This document shows positions 44,208 to 54,812 of a stretch of 64,000 bases of DNA, in pieces (the first letter of the stretch is position 1; each line of letters begins with the position of its first letter). Source of the DNA: Chondrosia reniformis (Eukaryota > Porifera > Demospongiae > Chondrillida > Chondrillidae); NCBI GenBank assembly GCA_947172415.1, contig OX359193.1, positions 1,854,501 to 1,918,500 of the forward strand, in the 5' to 3' direction. The translations under genes and the position numbers were made by a program. Below the pieces are notes generated by a model. That model saw only the letters and a list, made by a program, of their open reading frames with translations, had not been told where the DNA came from and ran no database searches.

Positions 44208-47200
44208 TGGCGCACAAGTATTCACCACTGGATCTTAACACTGAAGCCGTAAACGCTTCCCCTGAGACCAAGAAGTCGGCAGGAAGCAGTTTAAAAGATG
44301 CGTTTCTATTGGATCAAGACTTTAGACCTTATGGGGACTCGGATAGTGGCAACGAGGAGAATGTTCCTGCAGCCTTCGTTGCTTCCTTGACCAATCAGCA
44401 TCTTCAAGAAGAATCGTTCGGATCCTATCCGAAGAATCAGTTTACAGACGTAGAAAGGGCTCAGTGGAGCCCGGCGAAAGAGTTTTACAGTCACAATGAT
44501 ACTCCTTTGGCTTCTGAGAACGAGGAAGACAAGGCGACCAGAAGCGAGTCGGAATCCGAAACGAAACCAACTGTAATAGGAAACACTCCTCCAGTGGATC
44601 TCCTTACCACTTTAAACAGTGAGTTAGTACATACGTATATTGTAGTAAAGCAGCTCTGCACACGCGACTGCTTGTATTTAAATATGTGATTCATTGATGA
44701 GAGAAGAGGGCAGTTTTATTCCCTTGTGTACAAGGTTTTCTTTTGTAACCAGTTGAGAATTAATGATGATCATTTGCCCCCATTCTTTTGAAATTTTAGC
44801 TGTCAGTTGTAGCCTAGTTACTGTTACTAAATGAATAATTTGAAATTATTAGGCTTCTGTACCCGGGTCCCCTATATTGTACTTCCAGTTGTTAACCTCA
44901 TCTCATAGACATATAATACAGGGTTATACATACGCACATAAACGAAGTATGGAATGGGAGTTAAATGTACAAAAATCTATGCTTTAATGTGGATAATTTA
45001 ATAATTAAATAATTGAGTACGTAGGACTTAGTCCCCAGCTGACATACATAATGGAACCTGCACAATCTGAAAACCAAAATGATCCTAAAGAAAGTGACAC
45101 AAAGTGGAGCCACTGATCATTTTCTCCTACAAAATGCCCTAAAACTGCCAGAATCCCTATAATCCATAATCTATGTACGTCTGCTTCACTCTGTGGTAAA
45201 TTTGATCCAAGAAGTGTAAAATAAAGGGATTAAAACTTTTGTATTGAAAGGTGATATTTTTTCCTTTCAACATTGCTGTATGAGTTATCCCATAATGGCA
45301 ATTGAAGTTTTAGCTCATGTTTGTACATTGTTATTTTTATAATTATTCTATAATATGTATCTTCATAATCCAACTTGTTGATGGTTCTATCAGTGTTGGT
45401 TCCACCGTTATATTTTATGTGATTTACACACATACATGTACGTACGTACGTATAATACTACTTTATGTTAAATGTGTTAGGGTCTGAAAAGCTGGATGTT
45501 GTGCCAATGAACAGCATGCAGGACAAGGATGAGCCACTCACAGAAACCACAGCAACTCATGGCCCCCTATTACAACAAGATGAAACAGTTGATATGCCTG
45601 CCGATTCTGCCATGGCAACTCAGCATCCACAAAGCCAACCAGACTCTGCCATCCTCAATCCAGCTTTGTCGTTTAATGTAGAAAACACTTCTGTTAATCC
45701 AAGTGCCTTCAAACCAGCACCCACGGAGATTCATTCTAAGCCCCAGTCAGCCAAGCTATCCAATGGCTCCATTAGTGAGTCTGAAAAGTCTAAAAAGACA
45801 GTAAATCAACCTAAGTTGACCTCCATTCCCTCACAAGGCGTATCAAGTGAGACTATTAGCTCAATGTCTGATCCAATGAAGGATGTCTTGAAGGCTGCTC
45901 AGAATGAATTAGAGAGGGCAGCTCTGGAGAAGGCTCAAATGGAAGGACAGCTTGAAGCAATTACAGAGGAGTGTCAAGCAGCCTTGAGCGAAAGGGCCAG
46001 CCTTCACAGGAAAGTTGCTCAACTAGAAGCTAAAATTTGTACTTTTGAAAACAAAGATAAAGAAACTAGGAATTCTGAGATTGTAGCATTAAAGGAGAAG
46101 ATAGGCTCTATATCAGCTAAATATCAAGGTATTCAAATGGCCTTGGAGAAGGAAAGAAAAATCAATGATGAATTACGGAACAAGATACATAGCCAAAGAC
46201 TACAGAAGATGACTCCTACACATGGTAGTCTGGAGCTAGAGCGACATGAGGCGTCCAAGTTGAAGGAAACTGTGGAATCTCTGGAGTCAAGCCTCGACAC
46301 TGCGAGATCTGAAGCAGATGAAAAAAGTAAATTAGTTGCAGAATTGATGCAAAAGGAAAAGCTCCATGCAGCAACAGTGGAATCGCTGCAAAAATCAAAT
46401 TCATGGCTACAACAGCAGCTAAAAGACAGCATGGATGCACGGACAAAACTCCAAGAAGATGTTCATGTAGCTAAGGCAGCAGGGATCTCACATAAAATTC
46501 ATCTCGACGAAGCCAGAAAAGAGGTGGTCTTGTACCAGCAGCGCGTTTCCGATCTACAACAAGAACTGATGAAGGACAAAACCAAACTAGTCCACCAACT
46601 TGAAAAAATTGAAGCGGATGTATTGTCTCAGGAAGATTCATACCAGAATATTATGCATGAAAAACAGTCTGTGTGTTCCCAGCTTGCACAAAAAGAAATT
46701 GAAACGGAAGCTTTGAGGGCCATGGTTGAGGAAACTGCTACCGAAAAGTCAAATTTGGAAGATTTGCTGGCTAAGGCAGAAGAGAATATCAGGTTCTTAA
46801 CAGGGAGAGCAGAAAATGTAGAAAAGGAGAAACTGGCCTGGAAAGAACAAACAGCAACCACACACTATTCCTTGGAAGACAAGGATAGGAATATTATCAC
46901 TCTCAGTGGGGAAATAGGTTCACTAAAGGGTGAACTGCAAGGCCTGGAAATCCAACTGAAACAGAAAGAAACAGAATTGATGGCACTCAGGAATAGCAAG
47001 GAACTAACTGAAAAAGAAGTAGATCTAGCTAGGCAACAAAACTTAGCTGTGGAATCTGAGCTGACCAAAGCGAACGACACCATTTCACGCTTGGAAACTA
47101 GATTAGAAACACTAAATGACTCAGTTCAAGAAAGTGAAGAAGACATGAACACTGTGATAGCCAACAGGGATACACTGGCAAATGAGGTTGCCCATCTCAG

Positions 47201-50200
47201 GCAAATTGTCTCTGAGAAAGAGGGACAGCTCACACAAAGAGTTGCAGAGGTGCAGTCTATGTCCGGTCAAGTTTCTGAGCTTGTCTCAAGCCTTCAGTTG
47301 CTGCAGAAACAGTATGATGGCTTGCACTCAGTGGACAATGATTCCATTTCTATTTTACATGGAAAGGAAAAGATGATCCAAGAGCTTCTGGAAAAGAAGC
47401 AACTCCTGGAATCTGAGCTAGCTAACATCCAAACCACTAATGTTGATCTGCAGGCCAAAGTGACCTTGCTTAGTCAGCAAAAGGCACACTTGGAAGGACA
47501 GCTTGATGCAATATCACAGCAAGACAACACAGCAGAATCAATGGACCAGGTTCTGAGAGATAAAATAGCTTTGCAAGCAGATCTGAGTGAAGAGAAGCTG
47601 AAGCATCAACAGGATGAGTTTAAGCACCAAGCCAAAGCAAATCGCCTAGAGTCCGATCTCAAAGCAGCTAAAAAGGAACTCTCTAAAATGGAAAAAAATT
47701 ACAGAAAACTCCAACAAGACAATATCCAGGTTGAAGTACTCAGACAAGAAGGTTCACAGAAGGATATGACAGAGCTACGAAGCCAACTGGATTTTGTCAC
47801 AAAGGAGAGAAATCAAGCTGTAGAGGACTTACTTCAAAGCCAAACAGAGATACAAGAAAGTAGAAGGGAGATTGAACAACTGAAACTTGAAAGTAAAGGT
47901 TTAGTGGATCATTTGCAGAAGATTTCACATCAAATGGAAGAATCTGAAATAGCACATCAAAGCAAAGTTGCTGAAATACTTCAATTGACCGAAAAAGAAA
48001 GGGAGAATCTGACTGCTTCTGTTAGGCAGCTCTCCTTGGAATTAGAAAGGTATCGAGGAAGGCTTGCTGGTATTAGCAGAGCACAGGTGGCCATGAAGAA
48101 ACACACGGAGGCTTTAGAGACTGCCTTAGCTGACAGAGAGTCTAGTCTAGTAAAGCTCTCGGCAGAGAATCAAGGATTTCTTGAGCAAAGAGAGCTAGAG
48201 AACAGATCATTCATGACTAAGCTGAGTGTCCTTGAAAATGAAAATGAAACTCTCAAACTGGAATTGGAGAGCTGTAAATGCCAGTTGGTAACCCAAGACA
48301 AAGAAATACAGGTTCTGAGTGATGAGGTTAATGAAAAGAATTCCACCATAGCAGAACTGAATACCACCTTAGAGAAAGCCGAGAACTGGGAAGGTAGCAA
48401 GGCCAAAAAGTTGGAGCAAGAAAGAAGAATCACTGACCAATTGCAAGCAAGCTGTGAGGCTTTAAGATCTGAACTGGACACACAGGTGTCGCTTGTTGGT
48501 ACATACCAGTTGGAAATAAAAGATCAGATGCAGAAAGTGAATATCCTGGAAAAAGAGCTGCAGATGGCCAGATCAGGCAAAGAAGAAGCATTAGCAGAGA
48601 TGGAAAAGTTGAAAGAGTATCACCAGGTTGCTGAAGAGAGAAGACTTGCTGAGATTGGAAGCTTACAGGGTGCCCTGGATGAAGCTATGGCAGAAAAGAA
48701 TAGGTTAAGGGAGAAGATGTTTGCTAGACTACAGGAGGAGGCTTCTACTCCTCAGCACACCTCAACTCCCCTTTCAGGAACCTCATTGTCCTCAGCAACT
48801 GAATCAGCTCAGAAGAGTACTAAAGCCATCGAGGAGTAAGTTGTGTTACAGAGTTTCATGGTTCATTGTACTTTCTAATCTTGCTATAGATTGCCTCTCT
48901 CTATACATTCACCCATATACGTACGTATGTACAGTGGTGATTAAAAGTACTAAGGCATGTATCATGCGTCTGTATGTACGTATGTAATATATGCATACTT
49001 GTGTAGATAAAATAACTTATGTACATAGTTCAAATACGTATGTAGTTCTTTTTGGGGCGCCGCAGGCGCCCCTATATTGTTTTCAGAAATTATGTTAACG
49101 TATGGCTTCCTGTTCGTAACCTTGTATATATATATATATATTATAAATTTCCCATAGGTTTTCTATAGTCCTATGGCCTTTTATATGCAAACTTTGTCCT
49201 CCATTTTCTAACAAACGGAGGCCTAAATAAAAAATCCCTTAATTTGAAACGAGTTTTATACCCTAAACTTTATGATGATATGCCCATTTTGTTTTTAGGT
49301 TCTTTCTTGGAGCCATATGAATTATTTAATTATTTATATTAGATTACCTTAGTATATTGTAACTTGCACTGTATATATATATCTGTCACCAAAATGGCGG
49401 ACGTTCGGCTGGCTTTCGTTTTCTAGTTTAAAACTAGCTTTCTCTTCCTTAACGTCGAACATTAAACGAACTAAAAGGATTTAGAAACCATATTTATGAA
49501 TACTATGTAACGTAAAGCTTGCGTGAAAGGGTTTTCTACGAGATTTGGCCTTGAAAAATTGACGGCATAGAACAAGAGTCGACCGGAATTGGTTAACCGG
49601 ACATCTAACTAGAACCGGACATCTAATTTGTACCAGCCAAGTAGTTCGAGTTTACTTAGGGGCGCCTGGCACCCCACGAGTTTTTTAAACTCAAACTACT
49701 TGTTTTATGTAACCCCTTTGTTGACAAAGACTACATTTCATACGTATGTGTAGTATTGACTTGGCTATGATGGAGTGTGATACCCATGTTGATGACCCAG
49801 TTCAGACACAGCTGATGGAACAGCTGGCAAAAGTGGAAGCAATGAATGATCATTTGAGAAAAAGTGGGCAGAATGCAGTGGGACAGGTGTTGGTGTACAA
49901 GAAGCTGTTGAGGAAGCAGGAGGAGGATATGGCTAAGAGACTTGAACATACAAGAAAACATGAGCAAGAATCAGTAGAACTGAAAAAATCAGCCGAGATT
50001 GCTGTGTTGCGCAACGAGTTGGGCTATAAACACAAGTACGTACGTATATAAATACTTAAGTAAGTAATTATGTTTACTTGTAATTGTGTAAATTATACAT
50101 ACATACGCACATACGTATGTTATCTACGTAACTTTGGCTTACTGTTTATGTACGTACATACATACGTATGTATGAACACAGGATAACATTTAATGATTTT

Positions 50201-51627
50201 ACAATAGATAAATAATGTATTACTTACATACGTATGTTAATTAAAGTTTAGTAATATGAATGAATAGTTAAAAGTTGTACATTGTATGTACGTACGTATA
50301 TACGTACCCATAACAGAGTGTTGCCTCTCTGGACTGCAACAGCTAGCCATACATACATACGTACGTATGTGTATGTACATTTGACTATGTGGCTGTAGGA
50401 TGTACGTACGTATGTATTTATACATACATACGTGTATACATTTTTTGTAACTTTTTGCTTTCCTGTATAGTGCTGCATGGGGCATACTCTCGCCCTAGTG
50501 TGCAATGGTGCACTTAAAAATTATATATATTGTATATTGAATATATAGTACTCAACTTCTTTTAATGTGTGTATAGGACAGTGGATTCACTCAATACAAC
50601 ACTGTCTGTGTTAAAGAAGGATATGAGTAAACTACAGACCCAAATGGACCGACACAGTGCGGCAGTTCGAGCATCTTATCTCTCTTCCAGGTACGTACAT
50701 ATGTCAGGATGGTCACTTGTATATGTATTTATATACTTTAAGTGCCATAATAAGTACAGTATACCTGTGCCAGCAGTCATCTGAATATAATGGTCACCTC
50801 TGAATTACAGTCAGATCTTAAATTCACACCAATCTCATATACGTACATATAATGAGCCACACTTGAGGATTTCTATAGCCACCTCTCAAGTTCAGCTCCC
50901 AACCTGACCACATTAGACAGGTTTCACTGTATAATCAGCTTTCATAGTTTTAACATCTTAATAGGCAGTTTGTATATGTAGTGATAAGTACGTATAACGA
51001 TGATAGAGGAATTAGTGAGCTTTTCGTAGTAGAGTGAAACAATCAAGATTATTTCAGGGCGTTTCTGTCTGCAGACCTTCTTAAGCTGATAAAACACTGA
51101 TCGGTTACACCTCTATCATGGTTACAACATAGCAATAAATCTCTATTCCATCATTCTACATCAACTCTATATACGTACATACGTACCTCTTTCATCATGT
51201 ATGTATAACCTTCATGGATGGGCGTACGTGTATACCAGATTGTATTGAGTGGTTCTTTATTTACCTTTGCTAAGTTCAACTGTATTAGGTGATAGGGATT
51301 TCTTCTAACTGCACCAAACTTATCTTTCAGATGGTTCATTTTTTAGTCTTTTGAGTGTCTAGAGACGCAGTTTGTTCTCTTTGGAATTGAGCGTTTTGAC
51401 CTGGGGGTCTTCTTAAGCCACTGATGTTACTAGATGCTCAAAAGACTAAAAGATGAACCATGATCTCAAAAATAAGTTCAACTATACCTTATCTTTCCCT
51501 TTGTATACACATGTATAGACAACTGGAGAATCAGCTGGAAGATTTGCGAAGGTCCTCTAAAGTCAGTTCCCCACTGACAGATCTCAGTCCATCAATTTCC
51601 ACACAAGGAGAAGTGATACATTCATGA
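44207..51627 (+). CDS. GOLGA3: Golgin subfamily A member 3 (golgin-160) homologue, 5 exons
   Basis: Exons: 44207-44618, 45481-48835, 49754-50035, 50577-50690, 51519-51627. Phases agree, giving 1423 residues (human 1498). Residues 1 to about 265 are low-complexity and acidic/Ser-rich. A near-continuous coiled coil follows from MKDVLKAA (about 270) to about residue 1230, almost all in one 3.36-kb exon. Blocks matching golgin-160 in order are MEGQLEAITEECQAAL, SLQKSNSWLQQQLKDS, QLEKIEADVLSQEDSY, RLAGISRAQVAMKKHTEALE, TALADRESSLVKL and a C-terminal DSLNTTLSVLKKDMSKLQTQ. Golgin-160 is a peripheral Golgi matrix protein that positions the Golgi through dynein and aids secretory trafficking. It is head-to-head with GNPTG. 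Its last exon is duplicated 7.3 kb downstream. Alternative calls (other golgins) are less likely given the collinear matches. Confidence 0.9.
49046..49704. repeat. GC-hairpin-bounded element in GOLGA3 intron 2
   Basis: The left edge carries the self-complementary GGGGCGCCGCAGGCGCCCC (49054-49072). The right edge carries GGGGCGCCTGGCACCCC inside a larger inverted pair (CAAGTAGTTCGAGTTTA ... TAAACTCAAACTACTTG, about 49639-49703). The interior contains AAAATGGCGGACGTTCGGCT (49392-49411), more typical of promoter or 5' UTR sequence than intron. Confidence 0.45.
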
Positions 51628-52456
51628 CTGCTTCATAGAGAAACTTGGCATGCACATATATAACAATGTTGTAAAGTTGTTAATATCCAGAACTTTATTT
51701 TGCTCAAATTTGTTTTATTTCCATGTTATAGAAATTAAAAATTTGGTTTATAGAAATTTAAAAGTTTGGTTTATTTCTTAATTTTACCCATATAAAGCAT
51801 AATGATTTTTATCTGTATGTACTACTAAATGAAATATATTCTTCAAATAGCCTGAAAAATGGTTGCTCTATTTGATGCATATTATCACAATCCATGTAAT
51901 GTATTATATACGTAAGCGGTTATGCATCATTCTGAAGTAATTATAATTCAAACTAAAACATTTATGGGGCTGTTGGCCCCTGAAGTCAATTGCAAAATAC
52001 TTGGCCACTGGCCATGGGGATCTCAGTTAACCACAACAGATCTAGATTTAAAGAGTAATTAAGCCATATGCATGCAAGACCACATTTCACTAAATTCTCA
52101 CACATATATGGGTTTTATACATATAATATTATATGGACCGCGGCCATCTTGTATGTAACTTGTGTTCAATGCATGGCATGTATAAATGGCTAAACGGTGT
52201 AGCTAAATTGCCCCCTCTGTGCAGAAGTTAATTAAGCTTAAGATAGTCTGGTACGTATATATATAACCCAGATGTCCCTAAAAACTGCATGAACATATAG
52301 TTCCTTTAATGTATGTATATATGCATTAGAGAATTGATTGATTTCTATACTAAAGTATATGTACCAATAGTATATAAATGGTGTGGCTCACTTGTGAAGT
52401 GTGCAACTTTCCTTTTAAGCTTATACTGTATCTAAGTCTTGATTTGCTAATCCTCT
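51247..52456 (+). repeat. Segmental duplication block A, copy 1
   Basis: Aligns with 58537-60588. It includes the foldback element, the GOLGA3 last exon and 3' flank, and unique-looking landmarks such as GGGGCTGTTGGCCCCTGAAG and ATATTATATGGAC followed by GGCCATCTTGTATG. The match ends after TTTGCTAATCCTCTCTG. Confidence 0.9.
51331..51461. mobile_element. Foldback hairpin element, copy 1
   Basis: Arms of about 33 bp (AGATGGTTCATTTTTTAGTC ... GACTAAAAGATGAACCAT) enclose GACGCAGTTTGTTCTC and TTTTGACCTGGGGGTCTTCT. It lies in GOLGA3 intron 4, just before the last exon. It belongs to the same family as 58618-58755, 62007-62116 and 42218-42310. Confidence 0.75.
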
Positions 52457-52950
52457 CTGTACAAGTATCTAGGCTGTATGCTGAATGAGACATTGGGACT
52501 GGTAGTTTACAGAGCGAAGGCAGGGGATAGAGCTTTGTGAGCTTGGCTAAGGAGATGTCAAAAGTTTTGTGTGGCTCTGAAAGGTGAAAGTTGATGGGAA
52601 TGCTGGTGGACTTGGTGTTGCTGTACGGGGCAAAGGTATGGGGGTGCTGTAGGCAGATTCAGGCAGTGGAGCAGGTGCAACTGAAGGGTTTCAGGTTATT
52701 TCTGGGAGCCAATAGGCTTCATCCTAGAACATCTTTGGAGATCGATGGAGATGGATCTGCATGCTACCTGTGTGGATTGGGAGGCTAAGAAAAGATGCAT
52801 GGGCTTCTGGTTTAAGGTGCAACAGATAAAGCCAGAGAGACTCATCAGGTCCATTGCTGAGGAAGTTCTGGAGAAGGGAAGTAAAATCAAATGGCTGGCT
52901 GACCTGAGGAAAACTCTAAAGGAACTGGGATGGGGAAATGTAGTATAGGG
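52457..52950 (+). pseudogene. Non-LTR retrotransposon 3' ORF fragment
   Basis: Two overlapping plus frames (52591-52788 and 52745-52948) resemble the region after the reverse transcriptase core of non-LTR elements: LVLLYGAKVWG, VQLKGFRLFLGANRLHP, then CVDWEAKKRCMGFWFKV. A frameshift and missing upstream parts show it is dead. It sits between duplicated blocks A and B in copy 1 only. Confidence 0.65.
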
Positions 52951-52978
52951 ACAGAGCTGGGGAATATATGTCTGAAGG

Positions 52979-53083
52979 GGAAACTTAACTATACACATCA
53001 CTTCTACGTATGTTTGGGCGCATCGATCCCTACTTCAGTATATCCATGATGCGCCCAAGTGATGTGTATAGTTAAGTTTCAGT
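52979..53083. repeat. ~105-bp near-perfect hairpin
   Basis: GAAACTTAACTATACACATC plus ACTT and a GGGCGCATC block on the left are mirrored by GATGCGCCC and AAGTGATGTGTATAGTTAAG plus TTTC on the right. This is MITE-like, immediately left of duplication block B copy 1, and absent from the corresponding junction of copy 2. Confidence 0.75.
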
Positions 53084-53683
53084 ATGCCACTTCTGCAATG
53101 TTAGCCTTACCATATGATCACTTTCTTGTTTCGTTACTTTTTCTAGATATACGTAGCTGTTATAGTGCCATCCCTACTTTTAACTTCATTTTTGAATGTT
53201 TTCATTTAACTTAATAATGTGCATGGTCGTTAACACAAGTTACACTGTATATCATGCATGTAATGCATGTTGATTTAGGGTGTGCTTGCAATTGCCAGGC
53301 CTTTTTGGTTGTAACCAAGAAGCCATTCCTATTTCGCTCTGGATATCGAGGGAAAGTATATGGAAAGTGAACTGTAACAACACAGCCGGATGCAAACACC
53401 GATCGAGGTTTCCGGAGAAGTGATACAGTGTAAATCTGTTACAAGAAAAACAGCAAATGAACGTGCAGGAAACGGTTAGGAGAGTTACGGTTAAGTGAGG
53501 TCTCACTATACATACATATATATGCTCATTAATTTTAGACCATTAGTGACATGCAAATTGCTGTAATTAGTTTTAATTTAATTATTACACTACTGGCTAA
53601 AGTTGATGGGTTATAAGCATAAGTGGCCTATATTGTTTATATGCTTAATAGACTACTACTTAGAAAAAGAGTCTTTGCCTTTG

Positions 53684-53689
53684 TTTATT
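53684..53689 (-). terminator. Polyadenylation signal for secreted-protein copy 1
   Basis: AATAAA on the minus strand, about 16 bp after the stop codon. It is conserved in copy 2 at 63178-63183. Confidence 0.65.
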
Positions 53690-53704
53690 GGTAACTTCTC
53701 AGAA

Positions 53705-54223
53705 TTAGGTGCAGTCGTTGTTCTCTGAAGGGTACGCAGTGTTCATAATCCATTTACTACCAGTGCTTGCAGAATTATAGTAAATGAAGGCCACTTTCAC
53801 TGGTTTAAAGCTAGAATGCGCAGTGCAATTCGAGCCACTCACTGCAGTGCACTTATAAGCATTAGTGATTCCAAGCTTGGTTGCAGAAACACAGTCTTTT
53901 ACATTCCCAGATGGACCACATTTTTTGGGCGTAGGGCTTGGATTGGTATCACTCACCCATTTAGACCACGCACTCCTAAACTCTGCTTCACTCTCAAACA
54001 TAGATTTGCCTACCACCTGTGAGTCAGTTGCACTTGCAGGCTTTGAGGCACCCCAGATATGGATCCAAACATGTCCACCTTGTTTTGAGTTATCATTGAG
54101 GGTTTTAATACTGTCCTGGACTGAGGCTGTTTTGCGGCATTCAGCTCCCTCAGCAATGTTGATGTTGGCAAGGAGAATGCAAATAAGCATCCCAAATGGG
54201 TAGCACCAATTAAAAATCTTCAT
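53705..54223 (-). CDS. Small secreted six-cysteine protein, copy 1 (unrecognised family)
   Basis: A single-exon product of 172 residues. The signal peptide is about residues 1-26 (hydrophobic GMLICILLANINIA, cut near AEG/AE). The mature part has six cysteines (29, 102, 111, 125, 133, 171), enough for three disulfides. A GGHVWIHIWG block has His51 and His55, GKSMFESEAEF follows, and WIMNTAYPSEN is near the C-terminus. I do not recognise the family. The order GH-x-H, S-x-F, then a C-terminal W..TAYP faintly resembles bacterial RNase toxin domains of the BECR superfamily (CdiA RNase A-like type); this is a weak inference and catalysis is unproven. A TATA box 80 bp upstream, a CCAAT box and an AATAAA just past the stop indicate a compact, probably highly expressed gene. 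N132-C-T is a possible glycosylation site absent from copy 2. Confidence 0.8.
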   Translation of the reverse strand: MKIFNWCYPFGMLICILLANINIAEGAECRKTASVQDSIKTLNDNSKQGGHVWIHIWGASKPASATDSQVVGKSMFESEAEFRSAWSKWVSDTNPSPTPKKCGPSGNVKDCVSATKLGITNAYKCTAVSGSNCTAHSSFKPVKVAFIYYNSASTGSKWIMNTAYPSENNDCT

Positions 54224-54302
54224 AATGCAATCAAGTTACTAACTCTTCTTCTGACTTTCACTTAAAGTAACCTTTCTGTTGCTACTAGCTAATTGTTGCC
54301 TT

Positions 54303-54310
54303 CTTTTATA
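54303..54310 (-). promoter_or_regulatory. TATA box, secreted-protein copy 1
   Basis: TATAAAAG on the minus strand, 80 bp upstream of the ATG. A CCAAT box (54373-54377, minus) lies 63 bp further upstream. Both are conserved in copy 2 at the same spacing. Confidence 0.7.
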
Positions 54311-54719
54311 CACAAGTATTGACCTTTTTAAAGTTTGTATACATACAGTATAGTACATATACAGCCATTCTAATTGGCTGGTTAGCAACTCATGCTACTT
54401 CCCATAGTGCATGAGACAGGAGCCAACTTATACAAAGGAATTCGAAAATAAGTCTAAAAGGTATATAACTTCCAGCCTTATATAGGCATATTATATGTAT
54501 AGGTTATACGTATTGTCATGGTTATGCATGGTATATGGCAAATTTAATAGTGTAATACATATATACAAATAGAATATGGGCTGTAGACTATCAGCACTTG
54601 AAGAAAAGTTCTGAGTCTCTAGATACTTACCTTGGCAGTATATTCTGACAGAAGGTACAACAGCAGACATATCCTTGAATGTAGCTTTCTCTTTATAAAG
54701 GAACACCTATACAACACCT

Positions 54720-54720
<1 letters not shown>

Positions 54721-54786
<66 letters not shown>

Positions 54787-54812
54787 AGTACAACTAGTTG
54801 TACTCCAGAGGC
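54721..54812. repeat. (CT)n microsatellite plus 30-bp palindrome
   Basis: About 30 CT units end in the perfect palindrome CTCTGGAGTACAACTAGTTG (mirrored to CTCCAGAG, 54782-54811). The long Leu-Ser and Glu-Arg frames across it are artefacts of the repeat. Confidence 0.9.

Larger units (their letters stand above)
53267..54497. repeat. Segmental duplication block B, copy 1
   Basis: Nearly identical to 62767-64000 (which runs off the window). It covers the secreted-protein gene, 3' flank and promoter. The extent on the right is limited by the window edge of copy 2. Confidence 0.93.

Noticed and set aside
46133..48481. Several minus-strand open frames inside the large GOLGA3 exon
   Set aside because: Ser/Phe-rich complements of coiled-coil codons; the plus strand is clearly coding.
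54626..54650. U1 snRNA-like 5' end (ATACTTACCTTGGCAG), repeated near 56119
   Set aside because: Only the splice-site-complementary start resembles U1, with an extra T. The following sequence does not match U1 stem-loops, and both copies lie in a local repeat.
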